Assembly: GCA_964498395.1 (NCBI GenBank)
Contig: CAZCHE010000003.1
Coordinates: 573,245 to 637,244, forward strand
Length of the DNA stretch: 64,000 bases
Origin: Parapedobacter sp964498395
Lineage (GTDB): Bacteria > Bacteroidota > Bacteroidia > Sphingobacteriales > Sphingobacteriaceae
Direction: 5' to 3'
Shown: positions 1 through 8,238 of the stretch, piece after piece
Layout of the letters: each line of letters opens with the position of its first letter
Position numbering within the stretch: position 1 is the stretch's first letter
Program-made: the position numbers and the translations under genes
Notes under the pieces: model-generated
Told to the model about the DNA's origin: nothing
Database searches by the model: none
What the model saw: only the letters and a program-made list of their open reading frames with translations

Positions 1-105
1 GTTTGTCGTAATTGCCGAATCGGGATTTATTTTAATGTCCTGCGCATTGGTGTCAATGTGCCAACATACCATGATGGTAATAAGCACCATAATTATCCTG
101 TTCAT
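1..105 (-). CDS. Secreted protein, 5' fragment (gene runs off the window)
   Basis: Thirty-five codons are visible on the minus strand, starting with ATG at 105 and still open at the window edge. The N-terminus reads as a Sec signal peptide: basic start (MNR), a hydrophobic core of about 12 residues, then a likely cleavage site after TNA before QDIKIN. It lies 18 bp downstream of the SusD stop and in the same direction, so it is probably the next gene of the first uptake operon and hence an exported enzyme or surface protein. Too little is visible to name a family. Confidence 0.7.
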   Translation of the reverse strand, partial: MNRIIMVLITIMVCWHIDTNAQDIKINPDSAITTN

Positions 106-123
106 TATTCTACATTTAGATGG

Positions 124-1509
124 TTATCGATAAGCTTCGTTTTGTTGCACTTGACCATTAGCCCTGGTTTCGACCGATGGGATGGGCATGACCTGTCTAC
201 CGGCGTTGGACAATGAATAGTTCGGTTGGCTACCGGTTGTCCGTACGATATTCGTGAACACGGTCGTTCCCAGTCCCCGGCGGATGATATCGAACCAGCG
301 TTGTCCCTCGCCGACAAATTCGAGCCGCCGTTCTTCCAGAATTGCAGTGATGATTTCATCCTTGCCTTGCGCGCTGCTCGCGGCTAGGCCTGCTCGCCCA
401 CGAACCGCATTCAGATCAGCTAGCGCGCCATCGAAATCATTCGATTCAGCACGTGCCTCTGCACGGATCAGGTATTGTTCGGCCAACCGCAGCAACTGGA
501 AGTTGTCTCCTTCTTGAGGATCGTCCCATTTTGTGGGATAATAGGTGGGCCTTGTGGGACTTCTCTCGATCAATTGCGCCCGTACATCATCCGGATCGGC
601 CACGATGGCCTCATAAGTCGACTGATGCAATGCCGTTCCGCCCCTAGCACTGAGGTTTGACGGGTAATACCAATTTCTCAACCCATTAATATCCACATTG
701 CTAAACTGCACCTCAAATAGAGATTCCTCGGTATTCTTACTTCTGAAGATCGTTATGAAAGGTACGTTTAATGGTTTTCCAGCAATCGCGTCTGTAGCGT
801 ATTGCTCCGCGAGATCCCATTGCCGGTTGTACAGGTAATACCTGGCCAATAATGCGCGGGCGGCAGGCTTGGTGGCTTTAACCTTCGACAATACCGTAGA
901 AGATCGGCTTTCTGGGAGCAATTGTAATGCCTGCAACAGGTCAGATTCTGCTTGTGCGTAGGTTTCGGCAAGGGTACTCCTCGGCTTCAAATCATCTTCC
1001 GTGACGCCAGATGAAGGTGTCAGCACAATCACTGCGCCCAGTTCGCCATATACTTGCGGATACCCCCCGAAGCAACGGGCAAGGTCGAAATAAGCCAACC
1101 CGCGCACCCAATACGCTTGTCCAATCATATCGTCTTTGATACTTTGATCGATATCCATCTCCGGAACATAGGCAATGATATTGTTTGCGATGTCAATGCA
1201 ACGATAAAAGGACGTGTAGAGGTCTTCAACCTCTGAATTATCGACACTCCAATTAAATTCATCTGCGGCGATCAACGCGTCCCAGGTATCGATTTGCTGC
1301 GACATGTCCGATGCCACATCGGAAATGACTTGCACACGCCACATATAAGGTGTTTGCAGGTTGTTATACATGCCATTGACGGCACCCTCTGCACTACTTA
1401 AGTTTGAAAAGGACTGATTACTAGTGATTTGCGAAACAGGTTCTAAGTCCAGCAGATTACACCCAGAAAATGTAAATAGTCCAGCAAATATTACAACAAT
1501 AATTCTCAT
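124..1509 (-). CDS. SusD/RagB-family nutrient-binding lipoprotein (locus 1)
   Basis: Surface lipoprotein that caps the SusC channel and binds the transported nutrient. The ATG at 1509 was chosen because it gives a lipoprotein signal (MRIIVVIFAGLFTFSGC, lipobox FSGC with Cys17) and begins 11 bp after the susC stop; an upstream in-frame start would put 14 extra residues in front of the signal. The mature start (NLLDLEPVSQI) is the usual SusD opening, followed by a helical TPR-like fold. The C-terminal part has the family signature RLAEQYLIRAEARA and the segment LEERRLEFVGEGQRWFDIIR, typical of the classic RagB/SusD family. The substrate cannot be read from the sequence. Confidence 0.95.
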   Translation of the reverse strand: MRIIVVIFAGLFTFSGCNLLDLEPVSQITSNQSFSNLSSAEGAVNGMYNNLQTPYMWRVQVISDVASDMSQQIDTWDALIAADEFNWSVDNSEVEDLYTSFYRCIDIANNIIAYVPEMDIDQSIKDDMIGQAYWVRGLAYFDLARCFGGYPQVYGELGAVIVLTPSSGVTEDDLKPRSTLAETYAQAESDLLQALQLLPESRSSTVLSKVKATKPAARALLARYYLYNRQWDLAEQYATDAIAGKPLNVPFITIFRSKNTEESLFEVQFSNVDINGLRNWYYPSNLSARGGTALHQSTYEAIVADPDDVRAQLIERSPTRPTYYPTKWDDPQEGDNFQLLRLAEQYLIRAEARAESNDFDGALADLNAVRGRAGLAASSAQGKDEIITAILEERRLEFVGEGQRWFDIIRRGLGTTVFTNIVRTTGSQPNYSLSNAGRQVMPIPSVETRANGQVQQNEAYR

Positions 1510-1520
1510 AGCAGTAAGTT

Positions 1521-4500
1521 TTAGAACGTTAGATTTATTCCACCCATCCACACCCGAGGCTGTGGCATCACCCCTTGATCCACTCCTTGAACCGTTTCTG
1601 ATGGACTTACCGAAACCTCAGGGTCCAGCCCGCTGTATTTCGTAAACGTCAGCACATTCTGGCCAGACACATACAACCTCAGCTGGCTCAACCCCAACTG
1701 CTGGATCGCGTTCCCCGAGAACGAGTAACCCAAGCTGAGATTCTTCAGCCGCAGATACGAAGCATCTTCGATGTGACGGGAGGGGCGGTAATTGACATTG
1801 TAATTGATATTGGCCATTCGCGGAATATCTGTCTGATCACCGGGCTGCTGCCACCTGTCGAGCTGTTGCGCGCTGTATCCGGTCGTCCGTTCTCCTCCGT
1901 GTTCGAAGAAATACCGGTTATAGTTGAACACGTAGTTGCCATAACTGAATTGGAAGAATGCCGACAAGTCAAAACCTTTATACTTCAAGGTGTTGATGAT
2001 GCCGCCTTGGAAATCGGCCCACGCATTTTTATCCGATATAAACCGATCCCTGTTGACGTTGAATTCGCCATCTTCGCCCGTTCGCCAGATGATATCGCCG
2101 GTTTGCGGATCTACCCCGAGCTGCTCATGAACATAGAATGAATACAGCGGATAACCTTCTTCTAACCGGATGTATTCCCTTGTAAACTGATTAAATGGCG
2201 ATGCCAGCTTTTTAATCAGGTTCCTGTTTTGGGAGACATTCAGATTGATATCCCATGTGAAATCCTCGTTATCAATAGCTGTCGCATTGATACCTAGTTC
2301 GAACCCACTGTTTTCCATCTGTCCGTAGTTTTGCAGCATGACGCTGTATCCGGTGGAACGCGGAGTGGGCACCTCTAGCAGCAGGTCCTTCGTCTGCTTG
2401 TTATAATAATCCAAGGACAGGCCTAACCTATTATTGAAGAAACCCAGGTCCACCCCTGCATTGAACTGTGCCGTGGTCTCCCACTTGAGATCGGGATTGG
2501 CGAGTTGCACTGGATTGAAACCAGCTAAATCTCCATAGGACGCCGCCCCTCCTGCACCGGGCGTCGTGCCGCCCCCACCACGATACCCACCTCGCTGACC
2601 ACCCCACAGGCCGAGTGACGCATAATTGCCAATTCCGCTCTGGTTACCGGTCACGCCATAGCTTACCCGCCATTTCCACTGCGATATCGATCGCACGTTT
2701 TCCATAAATGCCTCGTCAGACATTACCCAGCCTACAGAAGCCGAGGGAAACAGCCCCCAGCGATTGTTGACACCGAACCGGGATGAGCCATCGTACCGGA
2801 CGTTGACACTGAACAGGTATCGCTGCGCAAAGTCATAGTTAATACGTCCAAACAACGAAGCAATTGCCCATTCGCTTTCATCGCCACTCGAATTTTTAGT
2901 GGCTGCCGACGAGATTTTCCGGAAGCTATCGCTTGGGAATCCTTGACCCGTCGCGGTCACGAACGCATTTTTATTTTTCTGAAATGTCGTACCCGCCAAC
3001 ACATCCAAGTGATGGTCCGAATTCAGCCTTGCTTTGTAAGTCAACAAATTTTCATTGATCCAGTTCAGGTCATTCACCACGCTACTGGTGGCCTCGCCGC
3101 CTACGCCAGCACCCGCAACCATCTTCGTATTGGAATAATTATCTTCGTTGATATAATTATTATCCAAGCTCCATGTTGTCCGGAATACCAACCCATCGAT
3201 AATCATCCAATCTGCGAAAAAATTACCGATAATCCGATTGGTATTCATCAAGTAATCCGTTTCGTTAACAATAGCCAATGGGCTTTCCCATACCGGTCGA
3301 TTATATGAGCCGTCATCGTTGTAGGCAGGGATATTACTCGGGTAAAAGAATGCGTTTGCCAATGCGGAGTTAATGTTGTTCCCATTCTGTATCCGGTTTC
3401 GCTGACTGTTTGAATAAAAAATACTGGTTCCAAACTTCAGGTGGTCCGAGGCCGAAAAGTCGATGTTGCTCCGGAATGATTTCCGATTGAACATCACGGG
3501 CTTCATGATCCCCTCTTGGCTGAAATTATTCGCGGATACCATATACCGGATACGTTCGTTACCGCCAGAAATCGATGCATCGATGTTATACATCGCACCA
3601 CGCTGCATGATGGGATCCATCCAGTTCGTGTTAATGGCATTGGAAGGGTTTGCATAAGGCGGTGAAAAAGCATCCCCCGCCGGATTTAGTGCATCCAGGC
3701 TTCCATAGCGGTCTATCCAGTTATGTGCAGCGGCTTCGTTTTGCAGCAATTCGAATGTTGGCCCGTCCACACGCAATTCGTTGGGATCTTTCCATGCTTT
3801 GGAAGTGCCTGCATAGGTTGATATCGAAATGGCCGGTTTGCCGGATTTTCCCCGTTTTGTCGTAATCAATACCACGCCGTTGGCTGCGCGGGCACCGTAT
3901 ATCGCCGTCGCGGCTGCGTCCTTCAATACTTCCATCGATTCAATATCAGACGGGTTCAGGTCGGCGAGTGGGTTGGTGGGTTGCCCGAACGTGGTCCGCG
4001 CTAAGTTTTGAGAAACAATAGGTACACCATCGATGACATACAGTGGTTCGGAACTTGCATTGATGGATGTGCTCCCCCGCACCCGCACCACGATACCTGC
4101 GCCCGGTTCACCGGAAGCTGCCGTTACCTGTACGCCCGGGGCCCTGCCCTGAAGCATTTGGTCGGGACTCGGCATGGGCAGGTCTTTTAACGATTCACCA
4201 TCCACGCGGGTGATCGCACTCGTAATGGTCCGTTTGCTTTGTTCACCGTAACCGACGATCACCACTTCGTCCAATTGCGATGCGTCTTCTTCCAATACCA
4301 CATGATAAGGGCCTGTACTCGCTGTGGCTACTTCCTTGGGAAGATAACCGACATATGATATTTGGATCACCGCGTTTTTTGGCACGCTCAACGCAAAAGC
4401 ACCGGATGCATCGGTTTTCGTACCCCTGCTGGGTTGATCCTTAACGGCTACCGTCGCCCCGACCAGGGCGGCCCCCGCCGCATCTTTGACGGTTCCCGTG

Positions 4501-4931
4501 ATGTCGATTTCCTCTTGAACAGCCGCTTTAACGACATTTCTGTTGTTGGCAAACTGTGCTTCGGGTGCGTTTACTATTACCGTCTTGGAAAAAATTTTGT
4601 AGGTCATGCCCTGCTGAAGGATCACGCGGTCTAGGACTCGTTGCATCTCCTCATTTTTTGCGGAGATACTCACTAGGCCGGCTGACCGTACAACTTCGTC
4701 ACTATATAAAAAGCGATAGTCCGTCTGTTTGGTTATTTCGTGGAAGACCTGTTCGAGATTGACATTTTTCAGCAAAAGGTTGACCTGCTGGGCCTTACCT
4801 TCTGCGTATGCGCCTGTTACAAATGTAACCAGTAAATAAAACGTCATCTTCACGGCAAGCAGGAATTTAGTAGACGGGGCAAACCCGAGGTCACTATTCG
4901 GCGTACCATTGCCAATTGAAAAGTATTTCAT
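1521..4931 (-). CDS. SusC/RagA-family TonB-dependent outer-membrane transporter with STN signalling domain (locus 1)
   Basis: Large TonB-dependent channel (1136 aa) that forms the SusCD importer with the next gene. Order of parts: signal sequence (residues ~1-48, ending AYAEGKAQ), STN/FecA secretin-like domain (~50-105, containing QTDYRFLYSDE), carboxypeptidase-regulatory-like beta sandwich (~143-222), TonB box region DEVVIVGYGEQ, plug domain (~235-360, with LYVIDGVPI and AAATAIYGARAANGVVLITT) and a 22-strand barrel ending in NLTF. The STN domain is the part that talks to a membrane FecR anti-sigma factor, which fits the fecR gene directly upstream. The leader between fecR and susC holds an oppositely directed terminator and an antisense promoter overlapping the start codon (see the ncRNA entry). 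Confidence 0.96.
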   Translation of the reverse strand: MKYFSIGNGTPNSDLGFAPSTKFLLAVKMTFYLLVTFVTGAYAEGKAQQVNLLLKNVNLEQVFHEITKQTDYRFLYSDEVVRSAGLVSISAKNEEMQRVLDRVILQQGMTYKIFSKTVIVNAPEAQFANNRNVVKAAVQEEIDITGTVKDAAGAALVGATVAVKDQPSRGTKTDASGAFALSVPKNAVIQISYVGYLPKEVATASTGPYHVVLEEDASQLDEVVIVGYGEQSKRTITSAITRVDGESLKDLPMPSPDQMLQGRAPGVQVTAASGEPGAGIVVRVRGSTSINASSEPLYVIDGVPIVSQNLARTTFGQPTNPLADLNPSDIESMEVLKDAAATAIYGARAANGVVLITTKRGKSGKPAISISTYAGTSKAWKDPNELRVDGPTFELLQNEAAAHNWIDRYGSLDALNPAGDAFSPPYANPSNAINTNWMDPIMQRGAMYNIDASISGGNERIRYMVSANNFSQEGIMKPVMFNRKSFRSNIDFSASDHLKFGTSIFYSNSQRNRIQNGNNINSALANAFFYPSNIPAYNDDGSYNRPVWESPLAIVNETDYLMNTNRIIGNFFADWMIIDGLVFRTTWSLDNNYINEDNYSNTKMVAGAGVGGEATSSVVNDLNWINENLLTYKARLNSDHHLDVLAGTTFQKNKNAFVTATGQGFPSDSFRKISSAATKNSSGDESEWAIASLFGRINYDFAQRYLFSVNVRYDGSSRFGVNNRWGLFPSASVGWVMSDEAFMENVRSISQWKWRVSYGVTGNQSGIGNYASLGLWGGQRGGYRGGGGTTPGAGGAASYGDLAGFNPVQLANPDLKWETTAQFNAGVDLGFFNNRLGLSLDYYNKQTKDLLLEVPTPRSTGYSVMLQNYGQMENSGFELGINATAIDNEDFTWDINLNVSQNRNLIKKLASPFNQFTREYIRLEEGYPLYSFYVHEQLGVDPQTGDIIWRTGEDGEFNVNRDRFISDKNAWADFQGGIINTLKYKGFDLSAFFQFSYGNYVFNYNRYFFEHGGERTTGYSAQQLDRWQQPGDQTDIPRMANINYNVNYRPSRHIEDASYLRLKNLSLGYSFSGNAIQQLGLSQLRLYVSGQNVLTFTKYSGLDPEVSVSPSETVQGVDQGVMPQPRVWMGGINLTF

Positions 4932-4942
4932 ACTTTTGCTTC

Positions 4943-5022
4943 ATTAGAGGGTTAATTGATAGATTAATTCACTCAGTTTATTTTTAACCTTATCGGGAGT
5001 GCTCCAACACTCCCATTTTTGT
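4943..5022 (+). ncRNA. Predicted ~80-nt antisense RNA over the susC leader (locus 1)
   Basis: Plus-strand promoter: TTG at 4909-4911, 19-bp spacer, TACTTTTG at 4931-4938, a perfect match to the Bacteroidota -7 consensus TAnnTTTG. The box overlaps the susC start codon. The terminator is a 7-bp perfect stem, GGGAGTG (4995-5001) and CACTCCC (5008-5014), followed by ATTTTT. An internal stem can form between AGGGTTAA (~4947) and TTAACCTT (~4984). The start is inferred as a few bases after the -7 box. The RNA would be complementary to the susC 5' leader. Existence and role are inference. Confidence 0.55.
4995..5020 (+). terminator. Intrinsic terminator facing away from susC (locus 1)
   Basis: Arms GGGAGTG / CACTCCC with loop CTCCAA, then ATTTTT on the plus strand. 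In the susC direction the stem is preceded by an A-run and has no T-run after it, so it should stop plus-strand rather than susC-directed transcription. The hairpin still forms in the susC leader mRNA. Confidence 0.6.
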
Positions 5023-5083
5023 CTTTAATGCATTATTGGGGGAGCTCTCATGGCTTAATTTTTTTTAGTCAACAACTGATTAA

Positions 5084-6232
5084 TTAAAATCTCACTGAAA
5101 CCTGTTGTCCATTTACTTCAAATGCTGCACCACTCATATACGATAGCATCTCCAGTACCTCCGACAGGTTGACCGAACGCTGGATACTGCCATTGAATCG
5201 CGCTTTAGGCGGCTCGTTCTCAAAACGAATCGACAAATCATACCACCTGGAAAGCTGTTCCATAATTTCACCCATATCGTCACTTTTGAAATAGAAGTCT
5301 CCATTCTTCCAAGCTACCGCTTTTGCAATATTGGCAGTATGCAGCGTGATACGCTCGCCTACCCGCGCTTCCTCTCCGGGTTTCAATACTTCCGAACCCG
5401 ATGAATTAGCGATGCTGATCGCACCCTCGACCAGCGTTGCCGTTACCCCCGCATACGAATTGATATTGAAATGTGTACCGAGCACTTCTATCTGCGTGCC
5501 ATCCACCTCTACCTTGAATGGCTTGGACGAATCATGGGCGACTTCAAAATATGCTTCGCCTTTCAACTGCACTACCCGTTCATTGGCATTAAAATGCACG
5601 GGAAATCGCAACTCTGTCAACGCGTTTAACCATACTTTGGTGCCATCGGATAAGGTAATCTGATATGTTCCTGCCTTGGGGATGACCAAGGTATTGTATA
5701 TTGATTCATTGTCATGATGGAAAGACCCCACATAGGTCAACGCACCGCCATCCCCCATAATTTGGGTTCCATCCTGCTCTTCCAACACCTTATTATATGC
5801 CTCTAAATCAACGGTGCGCCCATCAGACAGGATCAATTGTGCTTTGTTACCTCCCGGCATTACGTCGTTATGAAAAATATTACCGGTCTGACTGATATTG
5901 GGCACTGCGGGATGGCGTGACTGCGAGAACCATGTCCACGAGTAGGCTAGGAGAACTACCGCTGCCGCGTAACCGACATAACGCAGGACCTTCTTCACGT
6001 GCAACCGTCGGTTACGCCTCCGCATACCAGACCAAGCAACCTCCACATCGATTTCTTTCAAGAAATCCAGGTCACTTTGCACCTCCTCGGTATCGCGGAA
6101 TGATTCCAGCAACAACCGATGCTGCTCATCAGCATCCAGCCACCTTTGTAACACCTCCTCTTCTTCTTCCGAAAGCTGGCCCCATAGGTACTTGCCTATC
6201 AATTCAGCGATTTGGTATTGATCTAATTTCAT
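5084..6232 (-). CDS. FecR-family anti-sigma factor (locus 1)
   Basis: Inner-membrane regulator (382 aa) linking the state of the SusC STN domain to the cytoplasmic sigma factor. The cytoplasmic N-terminal part (1-83) carries an acidic helix (EEEEEV) typical of Bacteroidota FecR proteins. A single transmembrane helix lies at about 84-102 (VGYAAAVVLLAYSWTWF). The periplasmic FecR domain (~180-290) contains LSDGTKVWLNALTELRFP and FNINSY, and the C-terminal DUF4974-type domain (~310-382) contains GDFYFKSDDMGEIMEQLSRW. It sits between the sigma gene (112 bp upstream) and susC (152 bp downstream), the standard order for a surface-signalling set. Confidence 0.95.
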   Translation of the reverse strand: MKLDQYQIAELIGKYLWGQLSEEEEEVLQRWLDADEQHRLLLESFRDTEEVQSDLDFLKEIDVEVAWSGMRRRNRRLHVKKVLRYVGYAAAVVLLAYSWTWFSQSRHPAVPNISQTGNIFHNDVMPGGNKAQLILSDGRTVDLEAYNKVLEEQDGTQIMGDGGALTYVGSFHHDNESIYNTLVIPKAGTYQITLSDGTKVWLNALTELRFPVHFNANERVVQLKGEAYFEVAHDSSKPFKVEVDGTQIEVLGTHFNINSYAGVTATLVEGAISIANSSGSEVLKPGEEARVGERITLHTANIAKAVAWKNGDFYFKSDDMGEIMEQLSRWYDLSIRFENEPPKARFNGSIQRSVNLSEVLEMLSYMSGAAFEVNGQQVSVRF

Positions 6233-6344
6233 GATATTGTCATGATACCTTACTTAGGTCATGCGGCCAAGTGGCCCCGTTAATTATCGTTAGTTAAAGT
6301 AAAGAAACCGAAAGCGGGCGTTCGGGTGACAAGAAAATGATTTT

Positions 6345-6887
6345 TTATTTTTGGAATAGCAAAACCGCTACTAAGGCAAATAGTTCGGGATTCAATTTGC
6401 CCTTGATAATCTTAAGCCCACGTTGCTTCTGGGTTTTCACCGTGTTGATACTGATATCCAATTTCTTGGCAATCTGTTGGTTGGTCAATCCTTCGAGATA
6501 ACCCAACCGGAAAACTTTTTGGCAGGCCACGGGCATCGACTGGACGATTTTGTAAATTTCATCCATTATTTCCGAGCGGATAATCTTGGTCAAGACCTGG
6601 GATTCTTCACATTCATCCGCTTGATGAAGCAAATGAAAGCGCTGCGTTGTTCGTTCGCGTCGGATAACGTTATAGCAAAAATTGCGTACCGATGTGTAGA
6701 GAAAATTTTTTATCGCTACATCATGATCCGCAATTGCACCAATATTATTCCAATAGGCAATGAATGCGTCTTGGACAATATCCTCAATGACATCTTTGTC
6801 ATGTAAAAATTGCCAAGCAAAATGGCACAACCGAGGATAATACCTTTTGAATACTTCCTCTACTGATGGAACTTGAACTTTATTCAT
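6345..6887 (-). CDS. ECF RNA polymerase sigma factor, sigma-70 family (locus 1)
   Basis: Extracytoplasmic-function sigma factor of 180 aa, the size usual for Bacteroidota SusCD-linked ECFs. Region 2 is seen at about 14-48 (KRYYPRLCHFAWQFL, then DIVQDAFIAYWNN). Region 4 lies at about 120-170 (CQKVFRLGYLEGLTNQQIAK followed by the helix-turn-helix SINTVKTQKQRGLK). It heads locus 1 and is expected to drive the downstream susCD genes once FecR is relieved. The 187 bp upstream hold a minus-strand TAAATTTG box (7001-7008) that could be its -7 element, but I find no convincing -33 partner. Confidence 0.95.
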   Translation of the reverse strand: MNKVQVPSVEEVFKRYYPRLCHFAWQFLHDKDVIEDIVQDAFIAYWNNIGAIADHDVAIKNFLYTSVRNFCYNVIRRERTTQRFHLLHQADECEESQVLTKIIRSEIMDEIYKIVQSMPVACQKVFRLGYLEGLTNQQIAKKLDISINTVKTQKQRGLKIIKGKLNPELFALVAVLLFQK

Positions 6888-7074
6888 TTAACCACGACTG
6901 GACATCGTTATGATAACTTGAACCAACATTGTTCCCAACCTGAATTTGGTGTTGATTTATAACTTGGACACCCAAATATTGGAATTGTAATTGTCTTTTC
7001 CAAATTTATGGGGCCTGCACCACTGGTTTCACACCGTTGGGAAACAACTTTGTTACGTTAATCGCCCATTGTGC

Positions 7075-8163
7075 CTAGTCGTCCAGCTCAAATGAGAATT
7101 CATCGTATTCGGCTGTCCGCCAAGACAAATGCTGTGTCGTTGGCGATATTGCGAACAGCGGGGAAAATGTTTTGACCTTGACCGTTTTGCCGTCTGGCAG
7201 GAATTCCAGGTAGCGCAACCATCCGTCACCGCCGTTGCCATGCCATCCTCCGCCCAACGCCTGCGCATTGAAGACCATCTGATGCACTTTTTTTCCTCCG
7301 GCATTGGTATCCGTACGGAAACCGATATGACCTAGGATATCATCCGGTTTGCCGATATGGCCGCTGAATACCAGCTGAATATTCTTAGATGGCTTCACTA
7401 ACTTTTCCCATATCGCCGCTCCGTAGTTGCCGTCTGTAATGGGGTATCCTTCTTGAACGATATGCTCGCTATCCGAATTGAGGTATGAATGGGTGAGCAA
7501 AATGACCGTATGGTCGGCATACCGCTCTTCGTTGACCGTCTGAAGTGCCCAATTCAGCACCGTATCCCGAGGCGCAAATTCAATGACCAATACCAGAAAT
7601 TTACGTCCATGTGAGGAGGTAAACGCGTAGGTCGCATTCGTCAGCGAAGGATACCCTTGCGCATCGATGCCGACATCGTTTAACAGCTGTTGTGACAAAG
7701 GGTTCTTATCTACCGGAAAATAGTGGTTATAGTTTGTCCGGCGGTACTCGATATTCTTCACCCCATAGTCGTGATTGCCAGTAGCCGCCACATAAGGCAC
7801 CCGACCGTCTAACCGGCCAAACGCTCGTGCCACCGCTTCCCATTGCTGCTTACCGGGTTGGTTGCCTTGGGTTCCATTGGGGTTTAACCAGTCATTATGC
7901 TCCACCAGATCACCGGTACAAAGCACCATGCCGATATTCAGCGGGTTGATTTGTTCTGCGATCCAGCCGGTCATCAGCTCCAATACCCCTTGGTTCCGCT
8001 CAAACTTCACATAGCTTTGCGGATCTGGCATGAGCACCATTGACCATGAATCGGCATCGGTCAATTGCGGGGATTGGTATTGCTTCTGTTGTGCTTGGGC
8101 AACCAGCAAACAGATGCATAGGAATAACGACAGTGCAAAACGGTGTAATGGGTCATGTTTCAT
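7075..8163 (-). CDS. Secreted calcineurin-like metallophosphoesterase
   Basis: Predicted dinuclear-metal phosphoesterase exported by Sec. Start taken at 8163, where MKHDPLHRF begins a clean signal peptide ending VAQAQ; the longer frame adds 21 residues without signal character. Metallophosphoesterase motifs appear in order: PDPQ (Asp47), GDLVEH (Asp85), GNHD (129-132), LLTHS and SGHIG, which together supply the metal ligands. The first motif is DxQ instead of DxH, as in a known branch of the superfamily. It is the last gene of the block read from locus 2 and follows the TPR-peptidase gene by 75 bp. The substrate is unknown; a phosphomonoester or cyclic phosphodiester is plausible. Confidence 0.88.
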   Translation of the reverse strand: MKHDPLHRFALSLFLCICLLVAQAQQKQYQSPQLTDADSWSMVLMPDPQSYVKFERNQGVLELMTGWIAEQINPLNIGMVLCTGDLVEHNDWLNPNGTQGNQPGKQQWEAVARAFGRLDGRVPYVAATGNHDYGVKNIEYRRTNYNHYFPVDKNPLSQQLLNDVGIDAQGYPSLTNATYAFTSSHGRKFLVLVIEFAPRDTVLNWALQTVNEERYADHTVILLTHSYLNSDSEHIVQEGYPITDGNYGAAIWEKLVKPSKNIQLVFSGHIGKPDDILGHIGFRTDTNAGGKKVHQMVFNAQALGGGWHGNGGDGWLRYLEFLPDGKTVKVKTFSPLFAISPTTQHLSWRTAEYDEFSFELDD

Positions 8164-8238
8164 GTTATTATGTATCTTATTGGTTAGCGATACAAACATA
8201 AGGATTTTGGTTGTACACCAAGTCATCCATCTGACGCA

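Noticed and set aside
124..1551. Longer SusD start at 1551
   Set aside because: It overlaps the end of susC and places 14 residues before an otherwise perfect lipoprotein signal starting at 1509.
7001..7008. TAAATTTG as promoter of the locus 1 sigma gene
   Set aside because: Exact -7 match but no -33 partner at 19-21 bp, and more than 110 bp from the start codon; kept only as a remark.
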